From Diplocarpon mali (taxonomy: Eukaryota > Ascomycota > Leotiomycetes > Helotiales > Drepanopezizaceae): 64,000 nt of DNA. The first letter of the stretch is position 1; the number at the start of each line of letters is the position of its first letter. Shown in pieces: positions 9,958-21,092 of the stretch. Under the pieces are notes generated by a model that ran no database searches, was not told the DNA's origin, and was given only the letters and a program-made list of their open reading frames with translations. The position numbers were made by a program, and so were the translations under genes. The stretch is from contig JAENRP010000028.1 of NCBI GenBank assembly GCA_024741835.1, positions 183,272 to 247,271 on the forward strand, written 5' to 3'.

Positions 9958-12943
9958 TTACCAACCACTGCTGTCGTTCACTGCTGGGTTACTTGGAGCG
10001 CCTGTCCAGGATCCCCCGGCGCCGCCGCAGTTTTTTCCTCCACTGCCGCCTCCGCCCCAAGAGTCAGCGGCCCCTCCCCTACCGCCCCAAGGCTGAGCTG
10101 AATTGTTGTTCGGCCCGCCTCCGTCGCCTCCATTCTGCCAATGTGGAGAGGCTTGATTGTTTGGTCCCCTTCCACCGTTTCCCCTGCCAGAGTTCCCGCC
10201 ACCGCTGCTTGAGCGGGATGTTAGCTTCCCTTCTCGAATCGCATGTACCCAGGTAAAAGCACCTACTTCGTAGACCCAGGATGGTTCGACGGCGCGCTCC
10301 AGTTGTTGTTGTGGGAACTGTTGTTATTGGATTTGACCTGGTTTGACGGCTGGTTATGGTCTCCTCCCCAACCGGACAAGTTGTTTCTGCTGTTGTTCGC
10401 GGGTCCCTGGTTCCAGCCCGATCTTTCGTTGCTTGAGGACTGGTTGGTGTTGTTGTTCGGATTTGCCGAATTCCGACGTACCCAGCTTGAACTGTCTTGG
10501 TTCGACGACTGTCCATTGTCTCCCCACCCAGAGGATGTGCTATTGTTTTGGTTACTGTGAGTATGCGTCAGATATTGGCCTTATATCACACCTTGTAAGC
10601 GGCAAGGGCTCTTACCGGTTGGGATTGTCCTGGGCTCCCCATCCATCGTGGCCAGATTGCTGATTGTTTGACGATTTCCCGTTGCCCCAAGCTAGCAGAT
10701 ATCAATCATGGAGATGCAAGGCAAAATCTGGAATAGAAGATCGTTTCTCACCAGGACCAGAGTTATTTGATTGGTTGTTAGCCGGCCCAGAACCGTTTCG
10801 TTGGTTCGGTGACTGCTGGTTTTTCATTTCTGGGGTATCGTTTCCGCCCCAGCCGGCATTTTGATTCGAAGACTGCTGGTTTTTCGATCCACCGTTTCCA
10901 CCCCAGCTGTTGTTCTGATTAGAAGACTGTTGGTTTCTCGAGTTATCGTTATCGCCCCAGCCACTGGAATCGTTGGGCTTGGTGTCGTTTACCCAAGAGC
11001 CCGGAACATTAGCAGATGTCGAGTTTCCCCCCCATCCATCGTTCGCTGGCGCCGAATCACTTCCTGCGTTGCTTCCGTTCTGGGATCTGTTCCAATTGTT
11101 TGATTTGCTATTTGCGTTGGCATCGTCTGGACCTGCTCCCCAGCCATCGTCTCCCCAACCGTCGTTTGCTGGTGCCGAGTTGCTTAATCTCTGCCCGCTC
11201 TGAAATCTGTTCGAATCGTTCGAGTTGCTCTTGGCGTTGGAATCATCCGGGCCTGCTCCCCAACCGTCGTTTGCTGGCGCCGAGTTACTCCAGTTCTGCC
11301 CATTCTGGGAATTATTCCAACCATTCGAACCCTTGCTGTTGTTGGGTTGAGGGGTATCCTGAGCTCCCCAATTATCGCTGGCCGGTGCCGAGTTCCCGGA
11401 CTTGTCCCAGCCATTCGAATGGTTATTATTATTGGAGTTCGTCGTGTCTTGACCTCTTCCCCATCCGTCATTTGCTGGTGCTGAGCTGATCCCACCATCT
11501 CCGCTCTGCGGATTGTTCCAACCGCTGTTCGCCTGAGCTGAAGAGCCACGTGACTTTCCTGTGTTGCTCTGGTTACCCCCATTATCTTGGTTCTCGGGAT
11601 TGTGAGGTTGCTGAACAGACGGATGTGGAGTTGGAGGGAAGCCGCCGGCACTGTGTTCCCTGCCCTTGCTCTGGAAGCCACAGTTCGCGTGAGGACTGAG
11701 TACGTGGGGTGTTCTCCCGAACTGAGGAGCGAATGAACCAAGAGTGACAGCACTAGCGAATGGGTTACCATATACCGAACCGTGATAGACGCGTAGGACA
11801 CGAGAATTCACGTCGAAGAAGGCGTTTGGACGGGGATCAGAGCTGCATTCGACCACGTCCTCTCTCAAGACCACATCAGCTCTCGATCCCAAGAGTAGAC
11901 GACCGCCAGAAGCCATAGCTGCAGAGTTCAAAGGCAGAAGAGGGGTTGGTCGACTTTCGCCTCGCGGCCTCATCGCCGTGTCGGAAGTGAGTTGAAGGGT
12001 GCCATTGCGCCGAGAACTGGGCATTGTATTTTGGTGGCGAAGATGATTCTGCTGCGTTTCTGGTGGTCCTTGGCCTTGATTTTTGATGTGCCCTTGCGAG
12101 TAATTTGTCTGTTGCTGTTGACCTTGGTTCGGGCCCTTGTTCAGTTGACCGTTCTGACCTTGGCTCTGATTCGGAGCGTTCTGATTGTTCGCCTGTGGAT
12201 TCTGCCCTTGCACTTTGGTATGCGGAACTTGTTGATTCTGATCCTTGTTCTTGTTCCTGTTCTGGGATTGAGCCGCGTTCTTCTGCCGTTGGTTGAAATC
12301 TTGAGACTGCTTGTTGGCTTGGTCTCTGGCCTGCTTGTTTCCTTCCTTGATCGATTGACTGTAGATGTAAAGATTAGCTCATGGACCGAGAGCTACATTC
12401 ATACCCGAGGACAAGCGTCTCTTGAAAGTGAACATTTCGTGTCCCCACACCAAAGTGGGTTCGGTACCTTTCATCAAAAGTAACGTGCTTCTCCTTGTTC
12501 TCCTCCTTCAATTCGGTGAGCACGAGTTTGAGGCACGCGGGACACTCGCACTCGTCCCAACGACGTCGACTCGTGGCCTCGAAGAGCTCTCCCTTTGGCG
12601 GGGGCTTCTCACTCGGAGAATTCTTCAAGGCAGACTTCAACAGCGTTGTTTTCTTGGGGCTCTCCTCGGCACTTGACTCGTCGGAGGTGGTATCGAAATC
12701 TTTGACGTGCAGTGTCACTTCTCTCCTTGGGGAGCCTGATCTCGACGCATTACGACGGTTGCAGCAGTCACACGGGGCAACCTTCGTAGTCGGTCGAGGC
12801 TGGGGATCAGCCGGAGCTTTGGGTGGTGGTGGAGGAGGAGAAGATTCGGGAGAGACTGTCTCTGGACGACGACTTCCCGCCCGCGGAAGGCGACGGCCCA
12901 CGATGTACTCACACAAATCCCTGGGACGCTCGCGGGCGAACAT
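9958..12943 (-). CDS. GW/WG-repeat, Asn/Gly/Ser/Gln-rich low-complexity protein
   Basis: Five exons, 12943-12405, 12358-10752, 10691-10616, 10554-10267 and 10204-9958, join in phase to 918 residues. The 62-nt last intron has donor GTAGGT and branch GCTAAC. The N-terminal 180 residues are Ser/Pro-rich with two Cys clusters (CDCCNRRN and CECPAC). A moderately ordered stretch follows (LREDVVECSSDPRPNAFFDV to SPHANCGF). The C-terminal half consists of degenerate repeats built on SAPANDGWG separated by Asn/Ser-rich linkers, with well over a dozen GW or WG dipeptides, and ends in a Gly-rich tail closing with SGW. I do not recognise a named family. Dense Trp-Gly in disordered sequence is the hallmark of Argonaute-binding hooks (GW182, Tas3), so a small-RNA role is possible but only inferred. 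Confidence 0.8.
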
Positions 12944-13733
12944 GATCTACGCTTCTCTCGGGAGTATACCCGTGAAAAACGGTGGCACAGGGTCGCCGTG
13001 AGCAACTGTTCTCGGGCGGGTGCCCTGGTGATGTTGTTACCAGACCCAGGCTCAGGATGGACGCATCCACGGCGCGAGATGCCGGTTGTATCGCAGCGCG
13101 CCTTTCCCTAGGGCGAGGCCCGAAATACTGCGACGAGGGAAAAGCAGTAGTAGACGAGCCCACTGCCCATTTCCTGGAAGCATGAGATGCCTCTCGAGGG
13201 TTCTGTGCCGTGGTTTGGAGTCGTGTGGTGTGTGGTGTTGGAGAGACGGACGGGAAATGGAGTGGGAGGACTTTTTCAGTTCGATACCGGAAAGGGCCCG
13301 GCATTGGCGGTAACCAGCACCGCGGCAGTTTGGCTGCCTTGTTTGCGCCAGACAGTAGAGGAGTGTGCTATCGTAGCTTTGAACGCAGCAGAAAAGGTTC
13401 TACTCGGGCCTCAATCATTCTTGAAAACATCAGCTGTTCGCAGCCGCCGCCAGCGTCAAGCTATGCATGCTGAGTGTTTTGTACAACCAAGGCCGAGGAA
13501 ACCTCGAGCACATCGTGGTGGCTGCATCAAACTGGGCATACCGGGGGATATGTGTGAGGGTTGCAAAGACACCACCACGGACATGCCCTCCACGCAGGAT
13601 GCAGGTTCCTAGCAGACAATGTGAGAGTCCCACCACACGTTTGCTCAACTTCATCCCTCAAGACGCTGGCACGCTCAATCAAGGCAGTGGAATATCCAAC
13701 ATGCCTCAATGCCTCAATCGCCTCTGCTGCCGC
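12944..13733. other. intergenic, no supported gene
   Basis: Promoter side of the GW-repeat gene and 3' side of dephospho-CoA kinase. Nothing recognisable. Confidence 0.6.
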
Positions 13734-14552
13734 TCAGAGTTTACTCTTGGCTTGCAGCTCTCCGTCCTTCCACTGTTTGTTGATGACCAGCCCTCTCCAG
13801 TAACTCCAAAGTCCAGCAAGCCCTGCCAGTGGCGGGCATAATAGCAGCAGCCATGCCCACCACCTCGGACTCGCTCTACTCACGTCCCTCATGACCCTCT
13901 CAAGATCCTCCCTCAGTTCCTCTTTTCCCCCGTCGTTCCAGACCACCACTCCCCGGCCCAGTCCCCTCGCCTCACACCTCTTCGCCTTCTCCCTCACATC
14001 GCCCTGACTGCGCACCCTGTTCTCGGCGTCATCCCTGGTGAGGTGCGCATCCCGCTTCATCAAGCGCTCCATCTGTATCTCGGGATCTCGCACCGCCACC
14101 ACCATGACAGTGCCACAGATCACATCCAGGCTACTCTCAAACAGCAGCGGCACATCCAGCACCACAGCCCAGTTACCGCTCAGGTAACACTTCAGCAACT
14201 CCTTATACATCTCCCGCCGCACAGCCGGGTGCACGATGCCATTCAGCACCCCACGGTCCCGCCTCCTGTCCTCGCTGTCCCCGAACACTCGTCGTCCCAG
14301 CGCAGGCCGGTTCAAGGGCGCACCTCTGCTACGGTCGTAGGTTGCATCGTCGGGGAAGGGGAGCAGTAGGTCGGGGGTGGTGGGATAGAAGTGCGCGAGG
14401 ATTTGGGCGTAGCCCGCGCTTCCTGGCTCGACGACTCGGCGCGCGAGGACGTCGGCGTCGATGACGGGGAGGGAGTAAGGTGGGGCGGAAAGGATGGATG
14501 AGACGGTTGATTTTCCGGTCGCGATGGAGCCGGTGAGGCCGAGGAGTAGCAT
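13734..14552 (-). CDS. CAB5: dephospho-CoA kinase
   Basis: Catalyses the last step of coenzyme A synthesis, ATP-dependent phosphorylation of the 3'-hydroxyl of dephospho-CoA. Single exon, 272 residues. The P-loop GSIATGKS spans residues 8-15. DADVLARRVVEPGSAGY carries the conserved acidic residue of the substrate pocket. FGDSEDRRRDRGVLNGIVHP contains the LNxIxHP motif of the family, and DVPLLFES is the next conserved block. RVRSQGD is the lid-side arginine motif. A hydrophobic segment near residue 240 (WAWLLLLCPPLAGLAGL) looks like a C-terminal membrane anchor, as in fungal Cab5-type enzymes thought to associate with mitochondria or lipid droplets. The ATG at 14552 was chosen because it starts directly before the P-loop strand; an upstream in-frame ATG at 14690 would add an unconserved leader. 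Confidence 0.92.
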   Translation of the reverse strand: MLLLGLTGSIATGKSTVSSILSAPPYSLPVIDADVLARRVVEPGSAGYAQILAHFYPTTPDLLLPFPDDATYDRSRGAPLNRPALGRRVFGDSEDRRRDRGVLNGIVHPAVRREMYKELLKCYLSGNWAVVLDVPLLFESSLDVICGTVMVVAVRDPEIQMERLMKRDAHLTRDDAENRVRSQGDVREKAKRCEARGLGRGVVVWNDGGKEELREDLERVMRDVSRASPRWWAWLLLLCPPLAGLAGLWSYWRGLVINKQWKDGELQAKSKL

Positions 14553-15606
14553 TGTGGTTGAATGGGCGAGGGGGGTTCGATGGCTATGGAGGATGTTGTC
14601 GTCGCTAGCTGGGAGCTGGGTAGAGCTGGACGGGACGACGCGATGGAGGTGGGCCGTAATCGATGGGAGGAGCCGAGGGCTTGGCAGCACCCGTAGCTGG
14701 GAATATGCGGTTATAATAATAAGCCCCTGGCTGTTGATTCAGACCCGGGCACCCACGAGGTACCAGAAGACAGGATGAATAGCGAGGTGCTTGGGTGGAA
14801 TTCGAAAGCGTAGAACATCAAGCCTGCCGGTCTCTACCACAGCACTTACAACTGCCTGGCACTCGTCAGGATTCCCAAGGTGAGCGTTGATGAGACAGTC
14901 TTGACAGGCGGACGACCAGCAAGTCGAGACCGTATGACCTCGGAGTAAACAAGCTGTTGGCGCACCCCGCCTCAGTCTGAAGAGCCCATGCCTTCTCCAT
15001 CCCAGCAATCCACCGCATATTCCCAAGCCCCAAGCCAGGAAAGCGAGGGCTCTTGACTATATGACGTTGACTGCTACGATCCTTCATGCAGAGCATATAG
15101 AGTCCCGAGCAGTCGTGTCTCAAGGGCTCAAGTTATAATGTTTGCGAGCATTGCCCCGAGCCTACCTCTGTTGTTGACGCGGTCACCATAAATGCGCAGG
15201 ACTACACCCGAGCTTAGCGAGGTCTGCCGAAGCCAGTAAAGGGGTCACGGCTATAAATAGGAGGCTCAATAGCCGCGCGATAGTGGGGGTCTTGGGAGGG
15301 TGGGTCTACCCGCGCTCATACTTTGACAACACCTTGACTGACATCTTGTCCCACAAGCAGCTCGAGACAAGATCAGTATATCCCGAACTTCGAGCCCTCG
15401 AACTTGGGAAAACCACCACCTCCCAAGCTGCTGGCGCGTGCTTGAGCGGCTGGTTATCCGCCAGGTCCGACCTTCTGGGCTCTGGATTGCCCCCCGAAGC
15501 ATGAACAAGGGAGAACACAAGTCACGCGAGCCACGTGGAGCACCAGAAACTCTTCATCCACTATTCACCCGTCAGATACCAGAGCCCCGCCCTCCGACTT
15601 CAAAAT
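14553..15606. other. divergent intergenic region between two coenzyme A pathway genes
   Basis: Shared upstream region of dephospho-CoA kinase (minus) and the ketopantoate reductase gene (plus). Short open frames without recognisable motifs. Confidence 0.6.
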
Positions 15607-16990
15607 ATGGCCACAATATTCTCACCGACCCCAACCCGACCTTCAACAGCAACGCAAGATCTCGACAGAGAATTCAACGTATGTCTCGTCGGTGGTGGCG
15701 GCGTGGGGACTATTGCGGCCCTGGTGCTGGAAAAGAGCAAGAGAGCGAGGGTTACGCTGGTGCTGAGAGGCAGTTATGGGGTTGTGAGTGAGGAAGGCTT
15801 TGATATCGAGAGTGTAGATCACGGGCAGTTGAAGGGGTGGAAACCGTCACGAGGTGAGCTTGGCTTCTCGGGCTTGCTGCTTGGATGCCGGCTATGACGT
15901 TGGGCTCGGGATTTTATATGTTTGGATTGCAAGTGAAGATGGAACGGAATGGCATGGGCGGACGAGTCCCGAGACCGAAGGGCCGAGGAGAGTTGCTGAC
16001 GAGACCTAGTGGTTCCCAGTATAGAAGAGGCTGCCTTTTCTGCCCGTCCAGCGCATACAAACCCCCTGCCGACAGGCGCTGCAACCCCGAGTACGTATGA
16101 GGACTCTCCCACTCTCCAACGCCTCAGATCTCGGCTCTCACGTCACGTCTGAGGCCGGGTTCATCATCACATCGGAGAAGAGCCGGGCTAACTTGGCTCA
16201 AGTGGAACCTCTGCGAGAACGGTACGACTTCCTCGTTCTCTGTACCAAGCAATTGCCAGCTCAATACTCCCTCTCGTCGATGGCCGCCCCATTGATCACT
16301 CCTGGCGTGACGGCAATCGTGCTGATTCAAAACGGCATCTTCATCCACGTCCCCTTCACCACAGCCTTCCCTACCAACGTCACAATGTCCGCTGTATCCA
16401 TGATCGGCTCCCACACAGAAGGGGCCAACAGAGTGAGGCAGATCGGCCCTGACAAGTTGCAAATCGGAGCGCACTACCACCACGGTGTACCCGATGACAT
16501 CTCAGCCGAGAGAACGCAGAGATTCATCGAGATGTACAGCTCAGGTGGAGCAGCAAGTTGTACCCTCGCACCAGATATCATGCTCGCGCGATGGTCGAAG
16601 CTTCTCTGGAACGCACCCTTCAACGGCCTCTGTGCCCTGATGGGAATGAGTGTCGGTGAGGTCCAACGGTCTGGCGCTCGCGAGAAGATGGTCGAGCCGA
16701 TGATGCGGGAGATAGCGGCGATCGCCAAGGCAGACGGCACGCAGCTGACCGAGGAGTCGGTACAAGATATGCTGTGGCGGAGTCCCGAGGCGAGCGAGTA
16801 CCGCCCGAGCATGCTGCTAGATAGGGAGAATGGGCGCCCGATGGAGATTGATGTGATCCTGGGTGATGCGGTCAGCAGGGGGAGAGAGTTGGGGATCGAG
16901 GCGAAGGTCACGGAGAGTGTTTACGAGCTCTTGTGTCTGGTGAGGTGGAGGCAGTCGAATCCGAAGGAGGGCCTGGGGTGTATGGGATAA
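15607..16990 (+). CDS. ketopantoate reductase (ApbA/PanE family)
   Basis: NADPH-dependent reductase of the PanE family; the archetype converts 2-dehydropantoate to pantoate for pantothenate and coenzyme A synthesis. Exons 15607-15853, 16010-16090 and 16203-16990 give 371 residues, with split Val and Met codons at the junctions; intron 2 has donor GTACGT and branch GCTAAC. The dinucleotide-binding loop VGGGGVGTIAALVLEKS is near residue 25. Then come YDFLVLCTKQLPAQ, VLIQNGIFI and SAVSMIGSH, standard blocks of the family. The C-terminal helical domain has LLWNAPFNGLCALMGMSVGE (catalytic Lys replaced by the usual fungal context around KLLWN) and SMLLDRENGRPMEIDVILGD. Fungal genomes have several such paralogues, so substrate specificity is not certain. 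Confidence 0.88.
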
Positions 16991-18836
16991 AGCCAAAGCC
17001 GGACTGGCAGGGTCGTAGGCGTATCTGCCGGATCAATGTCTGGATGGGGTAGACCGGAGACTGATTTCAGATGTATCACTGTGGTTTATGAGTCTTGCGC
17101 CTGCGATGCATCATGGCATGTCGCTTACGACATCTTCCGTCGTTGCACGTCCGTAACGGCTGTTTCCTGACATGATATCCTACAAACAGGCATACGCATG
17201 CCGTCCCAGGTGCTGTCTATCTACTATTTGTACACTCAATGCTTCGGATTCCCACTATCAGCCATTGTCCAAGCGGGTCTGAAGAGGAAGGGACTCGTCT
17301 CAAGTGCACAGGGTCCTCGCAGCACCATCATCCTCTTGCTCCAAACATCACCTGCCTCGATCGGGCCTCGCTCGCAACCCCGCTGCGAGCCTCTTTTTTC
17401 GCCTCTCACACCGGCACCGTTCCAGCTCGTCTCTGCCGACTTGGTCAGACGTGCCCAGCGGTAACGGTATTCAACGCCTCACCCACGGCCGCGTGGTCTT
17501 CTTCCAACACACGCAGACATTGGCGTCCACCTCGAGGGGCAACCCAGCGCCGGTCGCCAGCGCGTCTCCGTGTCCGTTGAGACCCGCTGCGTCCCCGGGT
17601 TGATCGGTGCTCTGTACGGCGTCTGGTGGGAGCCCAGGGCGAGTAGGGTACCGCGGCGGGCAGGAGAGGTGCGTGGCCTGTCAACATCGCCAGAGCCTGC
17701 CCGGCTGCGCAGTGCTGCTACGCGCCTCCATAGTGCGGGTGATATCCATCGCGTCAGGCGAGACAAGCAAGACCCAGCTCTGCGATCCCTCAAGCCTTGC
17801 ATGGCTAGAGAAATCATACCAGGTCGGATATGTGCACGTGGTCACATGACCCTTCCCGCACGTCACAGCTAAGCGAGTTTGTTTACAAGTACGCAGAGCG
17901 ACCTGGACGCCCGCCTACCTTTGGGCGATTATCCGACAGGAGAGTAGGTCCTTGTAAGCTTTGCAGCTTTGTTCTCTTTGTTATCATAGGAGGGGGGGGC
18001 TTCTTTTTTACCAAGGTAAATGCGCATTCCGTGTCATATTGAAGCTGCGTGACGTTCGGAATAAGCAATGCCTAGCTTTCCGTCGCGGTGGAGCCTATCT
18101 CTTCAAGAGCAGCTCGATCCTGTGGGAAAAGCTCAGGATCATCGTAGATGCTCGAAACTCGCTGCCATTTCCTATGGGAACTTGGGTATCATGCTCTTCT
18201 GACAGCGCTTTGGAGAGTTGTTATTATGTGCTGCTCGTAATGATGTTGAGCTTTGCTTCTTCTGGCTCGGATGATTCGTGTCGGATCAGCTGACTGGGAC
18301 CGCTTTTGTGCGGTTTTCCTCATTGGCTGCTCATCTAGTTGCCTTGGAGGGTCGACTGCTGCTCGCTATCTCGTGGATAATGAGCTGGGATCGTGGGGGG
18401 TGCGGTTAGGTCAGGCGCGGCTAGAAAATGCAATTACAGTAGCCTGCTTGCCGGGCATCATCTATCAGAACTTTGTGACTTACCGAAGTTTCACATTGTT
18501 TTATACGTAGAACTGCAGTGATTTCAGGGTGCTCTTTTCGAGGTCCTAGCAGCCGGGACAAGTGGTGGTGGCACGTGCTTTCATAGATGACAGACCCTGA
18601 GTGGTAGAAGAGAAGACTTGCAAAGTGCCCCAAAAACGAATAGTCCAGCCAATTATAATTCCTTTCAATCGAGGCAAAATCCTGGAAAGCTACACATGAC
18701 CATGTCCTTAAATCAGAGATCAAAGAGGCCAAGCCTAGCAATTGGAATGCTTGACAATAATATTGTAGTTGCCAGGTCCAGCGAATTGTCTGTTGAACGA
18801 TTATTCCTGCCTTGGCTCGTAAAAGAACATGTTGAG
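16991..18836. other. intergenic, no supported gene
   Basis: About 1.8 kb between the ketopantoate reductase and the secreted protein gene. 17.3-17.9 kb is GC-rich with several overlapping open frames on both strands, but none shows a family motif or a consistent exon model. Confidence 0.5.
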
Positions 18837-19804
18837 TTACTGGCCGCAGACGTTAGCGTAATAACAAGTTGCGTCAGTTTTGCCGCATGTGAAGCAATTG
18901 TTCTTGACTTCGTCTGCAAGGTATGCGATCCAGGTGCATGGAGAGATGAGTTCAGTGTCGCGATCGTTGCACTGAAAGAAATTAGCTGGGATTCTCAGTT
19001 GCATTCAACATGTAACTTCAGAAAAGAGCAGTCTGAATGCGGCGGAGTACAGTGAATCTGTACATACCAGGAAGATACCGGTGTCCCATGAGCAGCTGAC
19101 TCTGACGCAGTTCTTGGGACCGGCGGAACAGGATGCCTTGACAGCATTGAGAAAAATGATACCGTTCTGAACGACTGGTCTCTCGGCTGAAGACCCTATC
19201 CAGCGTATCAGTATCTAACCCCCTCATCTTCCCAAAACGGCTGGTCTCAATTTGTTGAATACCAAAGGTAAAAGTTCTCACATTTTTGGCCTGCAACCGG
19301 GCAGCAGAATTGAGCGGCCTGAGCGAAGGAACTTGTCAGATTTTGCTACACGATTCCATCCTTGGAGTACATGTAAGCTCACCAAGCCGCCTCTCGGGCC
19401 TGCATTATCTAGAGCGACCGTGCTGCTCTCGGTGATTTCAGAGCCGCCGGATGCGGCCCCGGAGACGCTGACGCCGGGCCATGAATGCTTAAGCTGATCT
19501 TCAACTTGCTAGTATTGGCTTAACAGCAGTTGGAAGAGGGCCAGGCGTGAATGGGGAGCTGAACAATACCTGGATAGTCCCGTTGAAGTTGAAGTCGTGG
19601 CCTTCGTAGCTACCAGAGACACCCATAACACCCAAGGTATAGCCGGCTGGGATGTCATCACGAGCAACCAAGGGGCCAGCAAGAACCTGTGAGAGAACAC
19701 CTGTTGGCAAGATCATGTTTGGAAGAGGAACTGCAACGGATAAATATCTCTGGGGTTGCGATCGCAACGAGCACGATACCCAAGAGAGTCGTGAGGAACT
19801 GCAT
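18837..19804 (-). CDS. small secreted cysteine-rich protein, effector-like, six exons
   Basis: About 200 residues from exons 19804-19780, 19730-19570, 19508-19383, 19318-19282, 19186-19068 and 18971-18837, all in phase. Recognisable blocks: IPAGYTLGVMGVSGSYEG, then FCCPVAGQK, CVRVSCSWDTGIFLCND, and a C-terminal half with FTCGKTDATCYY and a final CGQ. The order CCPV, then (R)VSCSW, then CND is shared by a widespread family of fungal secreted proteins of unknown function, often upregulated in hosts. The start is uncertain. Read straight through, the first exon encodes an excellent signal peptide (MQFLTTLLGIVLVAIATPE), but that frame does not join the mature part. The only phase-correct join is a 49-nt intron (19779-19731, GTATCG...TTGCAG) that removes most of the signal core. 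Confidence 0.75.
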
Positions 19805-21092
19805 GATTCTCCAAGGCTTTGGGGTGTCTGTAGAACGAAGCTGTAGCTGTTGAAGGAAGAGGATGTTGAAGGGAAAATTCGAAAAGAAGGTTGTTCGGTG
19901 AAGAAAGAGATGAGCCGGAGGACCAGAGGGTGAGATGAAGGAAAAGAAGATCGTGGGAAGCAATCGTTGCTCACGGGCGTCAGGCTAGCGTACGAAGGCA
20001 GAGGCCTAATCGGGCCAGGTCGCCTTTTTTCGTATCTCTACAGATTCTCTGATAACCGAGAGAACGCAAGAATAGCCAGGATATCGTCTACACACATCCC
20101 AACTAGCCATTCGCAACAAAACATCCAGACTGCAGAGCAATACTATTCACCAACCTGTATATGCGCAAACAGACAATAATTGCCTCGTCTCGCAAGATTG
20201 AGCGACTCGAGAAGTTTCAAGATGACAACAGCCTCAAGAGCTAGCTATTAACCCCAATCCTGAGCAGAGGCACACGTCCATCTTCAACTCACGGCGTGGC
20301 ACTCTTTAAAGTGCGCTGGTACCGTGCATACATCTCAGGTTGTATCGTTTTCGTGCTCACTGGAAACGAGATGAAGCTGGTGGCGTGAGTTATCAATCAG
20401 GACAGTCAACGTGTGCGATCACCTCTGTCCCAAGCCTTTAGCAAACACCTGCGGCCACCGAGTAGATACTATGCCATCGCCTCAACTCTCGAGAATTGGC
20501 TCTATCCCAGCGTCTACTGGCTGCTGGTGAGCAAAGCCATCATCTGCCTCTGCTTCTCACTGGTCGTCTCCTTCACCTCACGGTTGCTCTCTACATTTTC
20601 CACGTATGATTGATTTCCCATCCGAGACCTCAATGTCGAGTCCCCTTTTCACCAGCCTGACCAGCCTCTCTGTTATTCAGCTATGGCGGCGGATACAAGC
20701 TTTGCCAAGAGCTCGTGTCCCCCAACTGCTCTCCATGCACTTCTCCGCCCACAAAGCAAACGAGAGATGGCAATGATCAAGACTCACGCTATCTTAGAGC
20801 GCAAAGCGATCGAGTCGTGCAATCTATAGGTGACCTCTACACCTGCTCTGTTTCCTTCACAGAGAAACCGTGTCTTGTGGATCGATAGCGGGAATTTCGG
20901 GTCACGTTAATCGCGAGATAATTCCGAATTTCCTCTCTGTATCACTGCCTTGATGGTCACTATGAGAACTTCTATGATAGTCGTGTAGAAGAAGTGAAAC
21001 ACCCCAACACGCATTTCTCTCTACTCCCCTGCTCTCATACTGGTTACTAACCNNNNNNNNNCCCCCAGCCGGATACCTTGGCCAATCTCCGT
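19805..21092. other. intergenic with a 9-N assembly gap at 21053-21061
   Basis: Promoter side of the secreted protein gene and 3' side of the P450. The Ns at 21053-21061 mark unresolved sequence about 30 bp past the P450 stop. No gene recognised. Confidence 0.6.
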
